Part shown: one piece after another, positions 25,476 through 33,417 of the stretch
Numbering within the stretch: position 1 is the first letter of the stretch
How the letters are laid out: each line of letters opens with the position of its first letter
Assembly: GCA_018821365.1 (NCBI GenBank)
Contig: JAHJML010000003.1
Location: 1 to 46,449 of the forward strand
Length of the DNA stretch: 46,449 nucleotides
Origin: Actinomycetota bacterium
GTDB lineage: Bacteria; Actinomycetota; Acidimicrobiia; Spongiisociales; UBA11373
Reading direction: 5' to 3'
Program-made: the position numbers and the translations under genes
Notes under the pieces: model-generated
The model's database searches: none
The model's input: only the letters and a program-made list of their open reading frames with translations
Told to the model about the DNA's origin: nothing

Positions 25476-26537
25476 TCAGGCCCCCGCCAGGCCGAGGTAG
25501 AAGGCCCGGACCTCGCCGGCCGGCCAGACCAGGCTCCCGGCGATCTCGGCGGCGTGCTCCCGGGCGGCGGCCCGGATGCCGGCATCGGCGGCGATCTCCT
25601 CGATGGCCCGGGCCGTCGCGGCGGCGTCGCCGGGCGGCACCAGGCGGACCGCCTGGTAGCCCTCCATGGCCGCCTCGATGCCGGGCAAGCGGGAAGCCAC
25701 CACCGGGACCCCGATCCCGAGGTACTCCCACAGCTTGGTCGGCTGCGACCAGCGGTTGTTGGGGACGTCGGCCATCAGCGCAAGACCCACCGTCCCGGCC
25801 GCGGCGATCTCCATCGCCTCCCGATGGGGTAGCGGGCCGGTGAGCCGCAGTTCGACGCCGAGGCGGAGCGCACGTGCCTGCAACTCGGCGGTGGCGGCGC
25901 CGGTGACCCTCCCCACCATGACCAGGGGGAGAGGACGCTCCATGGCGCCGGCCGCCTCCACCATCAGCGCCGCCCCCCGGTACTCGTTGACCACCCCCAC
26001 GTAGGCCAGGTAGCCACCGTCGCCGGCCGGGGCCGGGAGCGCCCCCTCGGCCGGGTAGTTGGGGAACACCGGGTGCTGCTCCCGGAACAGCACCCGGTAT
26101 CCGTCCTCGGCCAGCGTCACCACCAGGAACCGCTCGGCCAACCGCAGGAAACGGTGGGCCAGCCAGGCGACCGGGCGTCGCAGCGGCCTCCACACCCAGT
26201 CCTTGTGGAGGATCTGCCCGGGCACGTGCTCGTGGACGTCCACCACCACCACCCGTCTCCGCAGCAACCGGGCCAGCAGGGCGGCGGGGATCAACTCGGG
26301 GTCGTGGATCGACACGACGTCGTAGACCCCCGACGACATCAAGCGCAGCCCCCGCCACCACCGGCGGATCCGGTTGCCGGGCAGTTCGATCCAGGTGTGA
26401 TCGTCCTGCCGGGCCGGGCCCGGCGCCCGCGTCGCGTAGTCCACCTCGAACACCTCGGCGAGCGACGCCAGGGTGCGCTCCCTGACCCGGGGATCGTCCG
26501 GGTCGTGGATGGTGGTCAGCACCAGCAGGCGCTTCAT
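25476..26537 (-). CDS. Glycosyltransferase, GT4-like
   Basis: A 353-residue GT-B glycosyltransferase. Residues 1-170 hold the acceptor half (RLLVLTTIHDPDDPRVRERT, VSIHDPELIPAALL and a DVHEHVPG motif). The donor half has YLAYVGVVNEYRGAALMVEA, LTGPLPHREAMEIAA and the binding segment SQPTKLWEYLGIGVPVVAS. The pattern IHDPE...HE is seen in GT4 enzymes of capsule and glycolipid pathways. It follows the ALDH7 stop by three bases, so it is in the RidA-ALDH7 operon, an odd combination. It may belong functionally with the surface-glycan genes at 19957-23489. Confidence 0.86.
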   Translation of the reverse strand: MKRLLVLTTIHDPDDPRVRERTLASLAEVFEVDYATRAPGPARQDDHTWIELPGNRIRRWWRGLRLMSSGVYDVVSIHDPELIPAALLARLLRRRVVVVDVHEHVPGQILHKDWVWRPLRRPVAWLAHRFLRLAERFLVVTLAEDGYRVLFREQHPVFPNYPAEGALPAPAGDGGYLAYVGVVNEYRGAALMVEAAGAMERPLPLVMVGRVTGAATAELQARALRLGVELRLTGPLPHREAMEIAAAGTVGLALMADVPNNRWSQPTKLWEYLGIGVPVVASRLPGIEAAMEGYQAVRLVPPGDAAATARAIEEIAADAGIRAAAREHAAEIAGSLVWPAGEVRAFYLGLAGA

Positions 26538-26540
26538 CGG

Positions 26541-28067
26541 CTAGCCGAACTCGATGCCCTGGGCGAGGGGGAGGTCGGTGCTCCAGTTGATGGTGTTGGT
26601 CTGGCGGCGCATGTAGGCCTTCCAGGAGTCCGACCCGGACTCGCGGCCGCCGCCGGTCTCCTTCTCGCCGCCGAACGCCCCTCCGATCTCGGCGCCCGAG
26701 GTGCCGATGTTGACGTTGGCTATGCCGCAGTCGGACCCCTCGACGCTCAGGAATCGCTCGGCCGCCCGCATCGAGTCGGTGAAGATCGACGACGAGAGGC
26801 CCTGGGCCACTCCATTTTGGACCGCGATCGCCTCGTCGAGGTCGGCTACCTCGATCACGTAGAGGATCGGCGCAAACGTTTCGACGCGGGTGATCTCGGC
26901 GTCCTTGTCGATCTCGATGATGGTCGGTTCGACGAACCACCCGTCGAGGCCGGCGACCTCGGCCCTCCCCCCGCCGGTCAGCACCCTGCCGCCCTGAGCC
27001 CTGGCGGCGTCGACGGCCGCCATCATGGTGTGGACGGCCTGCTCGTTGACCAGGGGGCCCATCAGGACGCCCGGTTCGAGGGGGTCGCCGATCTCGACCT
27101 GCCGGTAGGCATCCACCAGACGCCCGACCACCTCGTCCTTGATGCCCGACTGGATGATGAGACGGCGGGTGCTGGTGCAGCGCTGCCCGGCCGTCCCCAC
27201 CGCTCCGAACAGCACCGCCCTGGTGACCATGTCGACATCGGCATCGTCGAGCACGGTGACGGCGTTGTTGCCCCCCAACTCCAGCAGCGACCTGCCGAGG
27301 CGCTTGGCAACCGCCACCCCCACCTTCTCGCCCATGTTGCACGACCCGGTGGCCGAGATCAGCGGCACCCTCCGGTCGTTGATCAGCCGATCGCCGATGG
27401 TGCGCCCGCTGCCGACCAGCAGGTTGAAGACGCCCTCGTACCCGGTCCCCGCCATCACCTGATGGGCGATCCTGGTGACGGCGATCGAGGTCAGCGGCAC
27501 CTGGGAAGAGGGCTTCCAGATGTTCGTGTCGCCGCACACCGCCGCCAGGAACGAGTTCCACGACCAGACCGCCACCGGGAAGTTGAAGGCCGAGATGATC
27601 CCGACCGGACCGAGTGGGTGCCACTGCTCGTACATGCGGTGGCCGGGACGCTCCGAGTGCATGGTCAGGCCGTACAACTGGCGGGAGAGGCCGACGGCGA
27701 AGTCGGCGACGTCGATCATCTCCTGGACCTCGCCCTCCCCCTCGGCGGCGATCTTGCCCATCTCCAGGGCGACCAGGGCACCGAGCGCCTGCTTGTTCTC
27801 CCGCAAGGCGTTGCCGATCTCGCGCACGTAGCCGCCCCGCACCGGGGCGGGAACCGTCCGCCACCGCAGGAAGGTCTCCCGACTGCTGGCGACGATGCGC
27901 TCGTAGTCGGCCTCGTCGGCCGTCTTCACCGTGGCGATGATCCCGGCGGTCGCCGGATTCTCGACGGTGAGTTCGGGGCCGGAACCGTCGAGCCACCCGC
28001 CGGCAAACGCCCCCGAGTTGACGTCTTCGAGGCCGAGGGCGCTGAAGATCTCATCCCGTTGCATCAT
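26541..28067 (-). CDS. ALDH7-family aldehyde dehydrogenase (alpha-aminoadipate semialdehyde / piperideine-6-carboxylate type)
   Basis: A 508-residue NAD-dependent aldehyde dehydrogenase. The catalytic Cys297 lies in GTAGQRCTSTRRL and the general base Glu in LLELGGNNAV; ISAFNFPVAVWSWN binds cofactor. The C-terminus KETGGGRESGSDSWKAYMRR with TNTINWSTDLPLAQGI is diagnostic of ALDH7 (human antiquitin, bacterial AmaB). That group oxidises alpha-aminoadipate semialdehyde, in equilibrium with piperideine-6-carboxylate, to aminoadipate during lysine breakdown; some members act on osmolyte-linked aldehydes. No other lysine-degradation gene is in the window. ATG 28067 has AGAGGAG just upstream. It lies 10 bp after ridA. 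Confidence 0.9.
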   Translation of the reverse strand: MMQRDEIFSALGLEDVNSGAFAGGWLDGSGPELTVENPATAGIIATVKTADEADYERIVASSRETFLRWRTVPAPVRGGYVREIGNALRENKQALGALVALEMGKIAAEGEGEVQEMIDVADFAVGLSRQLYGLTMHSERPGHRMYEQWHPLGPVGIISAFNFPVAVWSWNSFLAAVCGDTNIWKPSSQVPLTSIAVTRIAHQVMAGTGYEGVFNLLVGSGRTIGDRLINDRRVPLISATGSCNMGEKVGVAVAKRLGRSLLELGGNNAVTVLDDADVDMVTRAVLFGAVGTAGQRCTSTRRLIIQSGIKDEVVGRLVDAYRQVEIGDPLEPGVLMGPLVNEQAVHTMMAAVDAARAQGGRVLTGGGRAEVAGLDGWFVEPTIIEIDKDAEITRVETFAPILYVIEVADLDEAIAVQNGVAQGLSSSIFTDSMRAAERFLSVEGSDCGIANVNIGTSGAEIGGAFGGEKETGGGRESGSDSWKAYMRRQTNTINWSTDLPLAQGIEFG

Positions 28068-28077
28068 GGTGCTCCTC

Positions 28078-28458
28078 TCAGCGGGCGGCGATCACTTCGA
28101 TCTCGACCAGGAAGCCGCCGGGGAGGGCCCCGACTTCGACCGTGGACCGAGCAGGCGGGGCGGCCGGGAAGTAGCCGCCGTACACCTCGTTGACGACCGG
28201 GAAGTCGGCCATGTCGTCGAGGAAGATGGTGGTCTTGACGATGTCGTCGTAGCCGAGGCCGAGATCCCCGAGGATGCCGCCGAGGTTGTCCATGATGCGG
28301 GCAGCCTGAACACCCACGTCACCGTCGACGCGGCTGCCGGTGGCGGGATCGATCGCCACCTGGCCGGAGACGAATACGAGGCCGGCGGCTTCGGTGACCG
28401 TCGAGTAGGGACCGAGTGGCGTGACGCCACTGGGTACGGGGGGAACCAGTTTGGGCAT
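28078..28458 (-). CDS. RidA/YjgF-family imine deaminase
   Basis: A 126-residue RidA-family protein. These trimeric enzymes hydrolyse reactive enamines and imines left by PLP enzymes, or related intermediates. It has LGPYSTVTEAAGLVFVSGQV near the N-terminus, DNLGGILGDLGLGYDDIVK in the middle, and the ligand-binding Arg in PPARSTVEVGALPGG, so it is probably active. ATG 28458 with GGAGG five bases upstream is a better start than GTG 28470. It is followed at 10 bp by ALDH7, whose substrate cyclises to an imine (piperideine-6-carboxylate); that makes a joint role attractive but unproven. Confidence 0.87.
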   Translation of the reverse strand: MPKLVPPVPSGVTPLGPYSTVTEAAGLVFVSGQVAIDPATGSRVDGDVGVQAARIMDNLGGILGDLGLGYDDIVKTTIFLDDMADFPVVNEVYGGYFPAAPPARSTVEVGALPGGFLVEIEVIAAR

Positions 28459-28535
28459 GGGGGCCTCCACGGGCGATGGCGGTGCGCCTTCAGGGTAATC
28501 CGTGCCACCGAGCGCTCTCTGTCCCCACCGGTTCG

Positions 28536-28910
28536 CCTCTCTCCCGCGCAGCGGGGGAGATGGGTCCGGCCGAACAGGCCGGAGCCAGAGGGGGGCGGTT
28601 CTCTTCCAAAAGCACCCTCACCGCGCCACCCCCACCCCCTCTGCCCCTCCGGGGCATCTCCCCCGCCCCAGGGCGGGAGAGAAGGGAAAGCCGTCCGATG
28701 AGCGAGCCGGGCGGTCTTCCTCTCTCCCGCGCAGCGGGGGAGATGGGTCCGGCCGAACAGGCCGGAGCCAGAGGGGGCAGCCGGAGCCAGAGGGGGCAGC
28801 CGGGGCCAGGAGGGCACCCTCACCGCGCCACCCCCACCCCCTCTGCCCCTCCGGGGCATCTCCCCCGCCCCAGGGCGGGAGAGAAGGGAAAGCCGTCCGA
28901 TGAGCGAGCC
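28536..28910. repeat. Hairpin-repeat array B (between erpA-like and ridA genes)
   Basis: This fills the 462-bp gap 28459-28920. Two large copies start CCTCTCTCCCGCGCAGCGGG at 28536 and 28719. Each contains the hairpin CCGGCC-GAACA-GGCCGG. A 97-bp tail beginning GCACCCTCACCGCGCC occurs at 28612-28708 and again at 28814-28910, identical by eye, and contains CTCCCCCGCCC/GGGCGGGAG. A short tandem, GGAGCCAGAGGGGGCAGCC, is doubled at 28764-28801. It shares hairpins, some inverted, with arrays A and C. No gene is supported here. Confidence 0.85.
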
Positions 28911-28920
28911 GCCAGAGGGC

Positions 28921-29280
28921 TTAGGAGAAGGAGTTGCCGCAGCCGCAGGCGCGGCTGACATTGGGGTTGTTGATGGCGAATCCGGCGCCCTGCAGACCGT
29001 CCTTGTAGTCGATCTCGGCGCCGTCGAGCATCGTCATGCTCTCGGCGTCCACCGCTACCGAGACCCCGCCGAACTCGCTGATGATGTCGTCGTCGTTGCG
29101 CTCGGTGTCGAAGAACATCTCGTAGGAGAATCCCGAGCACCCGCCGGGACGCACCCCCACCCGCAGCATCAACGAGGTGTCGCCCTCGGCCTCGATCAAC
29201 TGGGCCACCTTGGCGGCGGCGGCATCGGTGAGCGTCACCATGGGGTCGGCCTTGCGAGTGGTGATCGAGATCGGCTGCAT
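28921..29280 (-). CDS. erpA: Iron-sulfur cluster carrier, HesB/IscA/ErpA type
   Basis: A 119-residue A-type carrier that receives Fe-S clusters and passes them to target proteins. The three conserved cysteines are present: one in PGGCSGFSYEM (about residue 48) and two in ACGCGNSF near the C-terminus. Phrase RVGVRPGGCSGF and FAINNPNVSRACGCG are typical. The choice of ErpA over IscA rests on the overall look and is not firm. ATG 29280 has GAGGAG eight bases upstream. It is divergent from an Mrp/ApbC-type ATPase, another Fe-S factor, which supports a shared task. Array B begins right after its stop. Confidence 0.88.
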   Translation of the reverse strand: MQPISITTRKADPMVTLTDAAAAKVAQLIEAEGDTSLMLRVGVRPGGCSGFSYEMFFDTERNDDDIISEFGGVSVAVDAESMTMLDGAEIDYKDGLQGAGFAINNPNVSRACGCGNSFS

Positions 29281-29390
29281 GGGGAAGGCTCCTCGGACGG
29301 TGTGGGCAGCGAGTATATCTCCATCGACCCGGTAGTTACCACCACGGTGTTAGTGGGAATCATTTCGGCTAGGGCCCGGAGCGCTCTACG

Positions 29391-30551
29391 GTGCCCCTGA
29401 TGCCCGAGACCACCACCCAGACCATCGAGTCCGCCCTGGGCGGGGTCCTCGACCCCGAACTCGGAGTCGACATCGTCGAGTTGGGCATGGTGCGCGGCAT
29501 CGAGATCGACGGGACCGCCGCCACCATCCACATCGCCCTCACCATCGCCGCCTGCCCACTCCGCACCCAGATCGAGGGCGATGTGGTCCGCAAGGTGATA
29601 GCCCTCCCCGGGATCGACTCGGTGGATGTGCAGGTGACGGCGATGACCGACCGGCAGCGCTCCGAGTTGATGGGCATCGCCCGGCGCAACGCTCGCGACA
29701 CCGCAGCGCCCACCATGGTCAACCCGATGACCCGGGTGATCGCCGTCGGCAGCGGCAAGGGCGGTGTCGGCAAGTCGTCGATCAGCGTCAACCTGGCGGT
29801 CGCCATCGCCGACACCGGCTACCGGGTGGGCCTGCTCGACGCCGACATCTGGGGGTTCTCCATCCCCCGCATGCTCGGCATCACCGGGCGGCGCCTCGAG
29901 GCAGGCGACGACCGCAAGATCGTTCCGATGCAGGCAGCCGGCATCCAGGTGGTCTCCACCGGGTTGATGCTCGACGACGAGCAGACCGCCCTCATGTGGA
30001 GGGGTCTGATGCTCTCCAAGGCCCTGGAGCAGTTCCTCCACGACGTCGCCTGGGACCGTGATCTGGACTACCTGGTCATCGACATGCCGCCCGGCACCGG
30101 CGACATCCAGATGGCGCTGGCCCGCCTGCTGCCGCAGGCCGAGATGGTGGTGGTCACCACCCCGCAGAAAGCGGCCCAGAAGGTCGCCGCCCGGGTGGCC
30201 GACATGGCCCGGCGCTCGTTCCTGCCGGTGGTGGGGGTGGTCGAGAACATGGCCGGGTTCACCACCGATGACGGCACCCACTACGACTTGTTCGGCAAGG
30301 GCGGCGGCGAGGAGTTGGCGGCCGAATTGGGGGTGCCGCTGATCGGGAGCATCCCCCTCGACCCCTTCGTGGTGGAGGGGGGCGACGACGGCGCCCCGGT
30401 GGTGAGGGCCCATCCCGACGCACCTTCGGCGCGGGCCGTCGCCGGGGTGGCCGCCCGGATCCTGGAACTGGTCCCCCCGGCCGCCGACGAGACCTGCACC
30501 GCTCGCATCGCCGTCCTCATGGAGCAACTGGGGCAGGACGCGGCCGGTTGA
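29391..30551 (+). CDS. mrp: Mrp/ApbC (NBP35-type) Fe-S carrier ATPase with N-terminal DUF59 domain
   Basis: A 386-residue protein. Residues 5-95 are a MIP18/DUF59 domain (LGGVLDPELGVDIVELGMV with IAACPLRTQIE). The rest is a deviant-Walker P-loop ATPase: GSGKGGVGKSSISVNLA, DADIWGFSIPRMLG, DYLVIDMPPGTGDIQMAL and VENMAGF. Such proteins bind and deliver Fe-S clusters in the cytoplasm. GTG 29391 is preceded by GGAG at a usual distance; ATG 29400 is in frame and possible. It is divergent from the ErpA-like gene with 110 bp between them. The gene ends before array C. Confidence 0.92.
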   Translation: MPLMPETTTQTIESALGGVLDPELGVDIVELGMVRGIEIDGTAATIHIALTIAACPLRTQIEGDVVRKVIALPGIDSVDVQVTAMTDRQRSELMGIARRNARDTAAPTMVNPMTRVIAVGSGKGGVGKSSISVNLAVAIADTGYRVGLLDADIWGFSIPRMLGITGRRLEAGDDRKIVPMQAAGIQVVSTGLMLDDEQTALMWRGLMLSKALEQFLHDVAWDRDLDYLVIDMPPGTGDIQMALARLLPQAEMVVVTTPQKAAQKVAARVADMARRSFLPVVGVVENMAGFTTDDGTHYDLFGKGGGEELAAELGVPLIGSIPLDPFVVEGGDDGAPVVRAHPDAPSARAVAGVAARILELVPPAADETCTARIAVLMEQLGQDAAG

Positions 30552-30644
30552 CGCTGCTCCGGCTGGTAGGAACCTCTTCCCCGCTGGTGGGGAGCGGTGC
30601 CAACACCGCATATGCGCGTCGAGGTCGTTGCTTCCTTATCTCCC

Positions 30645-31018
30645 CGCTCCAAGGGAGGAGCCCTCCCGGCGCCGTCAGGCTCCGGGAGGGAGGGGGGTGC
30701 TTCGACCAGGGTTCCCTACGCACCCCCTCCGCCTCGCTTCGCTCGGCACCTCCCCCTTGAGGGGGAGGAAAAGAATGGGTGGATGCTCTCGTGCGAGGAT
30801 GCCCCCGCTGTCGCCTTCGGCGACATCTCCCCCGTGCCGCGCCACCAGAGCGTCTGCTCTCCCCCTCTGTCGCCTCCGGCGACATCTCCCCCGCAAGCGG
30901 GGGAGAACACGACCTCCCCCTCTGTCGCCATGGGCGACATCTCCCCCGCTACGCGGGGGAGAACACGACCTCCCCCTCTGTCGCCATGGGCGACATCTCC
31001 CCCGCTTCGCGGGGGAGA
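30645..31018. repeat. Hairpin-repeat array C (between mrp and an M23 gene)
   Basis: This occupies most of the 471-bp convergent gap 30552-31022. The right half is a regular tandem: CCCCCTCTGTCGCC at 30861, 30916 and 30972 (period 55-56 bp), with a partial copy near 30801. Each unit has hairpin TGTCGCC-nnn(n)-GGCGACA then CTCCCCCGC-centre-GCGGGGGAG; the centre gives TACG, TTCG or a CAAG variant. The left half has other hairpins: CCCTCCCGG/CCGGGAGGG (30661-30690) and CCTCCCCC-TTGA-GGGGGAGG (30749-30768). It is related to arrays A and B. Confidence 0.87.
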
Positions 31019-31022
31019 ACCT

Positions 31023-32120
31023 CTATCTACAGAGTTTGACCATCAACTGGTAGGGGTTGGTGAGCGGGCCGCCGCCGGGTTGGTAGCCGAGGTGGAGGTG
31101 GGGGGTGCCGGTGGCATTGCCGGTATCACCCACATACCCGATGAGTTGCCCCCTGTCGACCCGCAGTCCCTGCTGCAGGCCGGACGCAAACGCCGAGAGG
31201 TGGGCGTAGTAGTAGATGTCCCCGGAATTACCCCTGACGTAGATGCCGAGGCCGCCCAGGTAGTGGGACGACATCGACCAGATGTACCCGCTCTCGGCGG
31301 CCACCAGTGGCGTGCCCATCGCCGCGATCATGTCGACGCCGTGGTGCTGGCGTCCCCCGGAGCGGGGTTCCAGCCAGGAGTCGCGGAAGGAGTTCGCTCC
31401 GGCCACCGGGCAGGTCCTGCCGGCCGGCGACACGTGGCCGCTGGAGGAGTGGTTGGAGGCAGCCGCCGCCGCAGCCGACGCCGCCGCCGCGGCTCGCTGT
31501 CGCTCGGCCTCCTCACGGGCGCGACGCTCGGCCTCCTGCTTCTCCCACTGCTGGTAGACCACCTGATACTCGTTGTTGGCGATCTCCAATTCGGCATAGA
31601 TCTCGGCCGAGGAGTCCTGGAGCCGTAGGGTCTCGTCGGCCTGCTCGGCGACCAGGCGCTCCAACTCCGCCTCCAGTCGCTTCGAATCGTTCTGGAGAAA
31701 GAGCAGGTCGTTGACCACATCACGCTGCTGGCCGGACAGGCTGTCGAGGTAGGCGGATCGGGCTCCCACCTGGGAGATGTCCTGCACGTTGAACAGCGAG
31801 TCCTGGCTGCTGCCGCCGGCGTTCATGTACATCGCGCTGGCGCGTTCCTTGGCCTGGAGTTCCATGATGACGAGTTCGCGCTGCCGGTCGAGCAACTTCT
31901 GCTCGATGGCGTGGATCCGCTCCTCGTAGGAGGCCTGCATCCCGATCGATTGGTCGAGTTCGGTGAGCCTTCCCTCGAGGCGGCGGGACACCTCGCGGAC
32001 CTTCTCCTGAGCGGCATCGAGTTCCGCCCGCGTGACATCGGCCAGTGCCGTCGCCGGTGTCAAGGCGACGATGCCGACGGCAATCACCAAGGCGAGCGCC
32101 TTACGCAGGGTGCGTCGCAT
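31023..32120 (-). CDS. Coiled-coil M23 peptidoglycan hydrolase
   Basis: A 365-residue secreted protein: signal peptide 1-27 (ending ALA), then a long coiled coil (about 30-215), rich in Glu, Gln and Arg with heptads, an Ala/Ser linker, and an M23 domain from about 245. Catalytic motifs are HHGVDMIAAMGTP (first His and Asp), YYAHLSAFA and the HxH motif TPHLHLGY, all intact. The layout is that of EnvC/RipA-side factors, in which a coiled coil controls or positions the LytM domain at the divisome or cell wall. It is a paralogue of the next gene upstream (32164-33417), 43 bp away, same strand. The stop lies five bases from array C. Confidence 0.88.
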   Translation of the reverse strand: MRRTLRKALALVIAVGIVALTPATALADVTRAELDAAQEKVREVSRRLEGRLTELDQSIGMQASYEERIHAIEQKLLDRQRELVIMELQAKERASAMYMNAGGSSQDSLFNVQDISQVGARSAYLDSLSGQQRDVVNDLLFLQNDSKRLEAELERLVAEQADETLRLQDSSAEIYAELEIANNEYQVVYQQWEKQEAERRAREEAERQRAAAAASAAAAAASNHSSSGHVSPAGRTCPVAGANSFRDSWLEPRSGGRQHHGVDMIAAMGTPLVAAESGYIWSMSSHYLGGLGIYVRGNSGDIYYYAHLSAFASGLQQGLRVDRGQLIGYVGDTGNATGTPHLHLGYQPGGGPLTNPYQLMVKLCR

Positions 32121-32163
32121 GTGCCCCTGATACTACGAAGTCCCCGTATTTGCGTCGAACCGG

Positions 32164-33417
32164 TCAGCAGAGTTGCCGGACGATCGGGTAGGGGTTGGCG
32201 TAGTAGGCGCCGCCCGGCAGGTAGCCGAGGTGCAGGTGGGGGATGCTGGCGTTGCCGGTCATGCCGACGTAGCCGACCAACTGCCCGGCGCTGAGCCGCA
32301 CCCCGGTCCTGATGCCCGAGGCGTACGAATTCAGGTGGGCGTAGTACCACCGGTCTCCGCTATCGCCCTGGATGTAGAGGCCGTTCCCCCCCGCGTAGTG
32401 CCACGACATGTACCAGATGTAGCCGTCCTCGATCGCCACCAGCGGTGTTCCCGTGACCGCCACCATGTCGGTCCCGGTGTGGCTACGGCCGCCGGGCCGG
32501 GGCTCTCCCCAGGTGTCGGAGAAGGTCACGGCCCCGTCCACCGGACACACCCTGACGCCGGGATTGGGCGGCAGGGTGGTCGTGGTCGTGCTCGGCGGGG
32601 CGGTGGTGGTCGTCGCTCCCGGTTCGGTCGTGGTGGTAGCACCGGGTTCGGTCGTGGTGGTCGTCGCTCCCGGTTCGGTCGTGGTGGTAGCGCCCGGTTC
32701 GGTCGTGGTGGTCGTCGCTCCCGGCTCGGTCGTAGTGGTAGCGCCCGGTTCGGTCGTGGTCGTCGAAGGCGCCAGGGTCGTGGTGGTGGATGTCGCCAGC
32801 CACTCCTGGTACCTCCGCTCCTCCTCCTGCTGGTCCCACTGCTGTTTGACCGCCTGGTACTCGGTGTTGGCGGCCTCCAACTGGGCGTAGATGTCCCCGA
32901 GGAGACTCTCCATCTCCTGGCGAACCACCTCCTGTTCGGCCACCGTCTCCTCCAGCAATGCCTGCTGGCGTTCGTAGCCGAGGCGGGCGGCGTCCAGTTG
33001 GACGACCACCTCCCGATCGGATTGAGCTACCGAGTCGAGGTAGGCCTTGCGGGCGGGCAACTCGGAGAACTCGCCGGCGGCGAGCACCCGCTTGTCGTCG
33101 GCGGCGCCGGCGATCATGTACATCTCGGCGACCCGGTCGTGGGCCGTCCGGCGGGCGAGCGCCAGTTCCCGCTCCCGGGTGGCGAGATCCACGACGATCC
33201 GATCCAATCGATCCTTCAACTCCACCTCGCGCACCACGGCGGCGTCGTAACCGGCCACCTGCTCCGAGAGGCGGTCGTTGACCTCCCGGAGGCGGGCCCT
33301 GGCCTCCTCGACCTGCTGGGAGGTGACATCGGCGAAAGCGGGCAGCGTCACGAAGAGCAGGCCTGCCGCCATGGCGGTGACGACCAGCAGTAGGGCGGCC
33401 CGTCGTCTCCTCATCAC
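32164..33417 (-). CDS. Coiled-coil M23 peptidoglycan hydrolase with TTTTEPGA repeats
   Basis: A 417-residue paralogue of the downstream gene. Signal peptide about 1-29 (ending PAFA), coiled coil about 30-210, a low-complexity stalk of repeated TTTTEPGA, then an M23 domain from about 300 with HTGTDMVAVTGTP, WYYAHLNSYA and the HxH motif IPHLHLGY. Zinc ligands are present. The stalk is encoded by three 51-bp DNA copies (see the separate repeat entry), so its length may vary between strains. The start ATG overlaps the stop of the MBL gene (ATGA), so it is translated from the same mRNA as the Nudix and MBL genes. Confidence 0.88.
   Translation of the reverse strand: MMRRRRAALLLVVTAMAAGLLFVTLPAFADVTSQQVEEARARLREVNDRLSEQVAGYDAAVVREVELKDRLDRIVVDLATRERELALARRTAHDRVAEMYMIAGAADDKRVLAAGEFSELPARKAYLDSVAQSDREVVVQLDAARLGYERQQALLEETVAEQEVVRQEMESLLGDIYAQLEAANTEYQAVKQQWDQQEEERRYQEWLATSTTTTLAPSTTTTEPGATTTTEPGATTTTTEPGATTTTEPGATTTTTEPGATTTTEPGATTTTAPPSTTTTTLPPNPGVRVCPVDGAVTFSDTWGEPRPGGRSHTGTDMVAVTGTPLVAIEDGYIWYMSWHYAGGNGLYIQGDSGDRWYYAHLNSYASGIRTGVRLSAGQLVGYVGMTGNASIPHLHLGYLPGGAYYANPYPIVRQLC
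32611..32763. repeat. 51-bp tandem repeat coding for a Thr-rich stalk
   Basis: The phrase CGTCGCTCCCGG recurs at 32611, 32662 and 32713, giving three 51-bp units inside the M23 gene. Each codes for 17 residues, TTTTTEPGATTTTEPGA, on the minus strand. Confidence 0.85.

Noticed and set aside
25447-27996. Minus-strand frame of 849 residues over the ALDH7 and glycosyltransferase genes
   Set aside because: Out-of-frame shadow with repetitive Arg/Gly composition; both true genes have full motifs.
28476-28961. Frames coding for LPRSGGDGSGRTGRSQRG-like text
   Set aside because: Same cause, array B; the text repeats with the DNA units.
30801-31018. Regular 55-56 bp spacing that could suggest a CRISPR array
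   Set aside because: The whole unit is repeated, there are no unique spacers, units contain two hairpins, and no cas gene is near.
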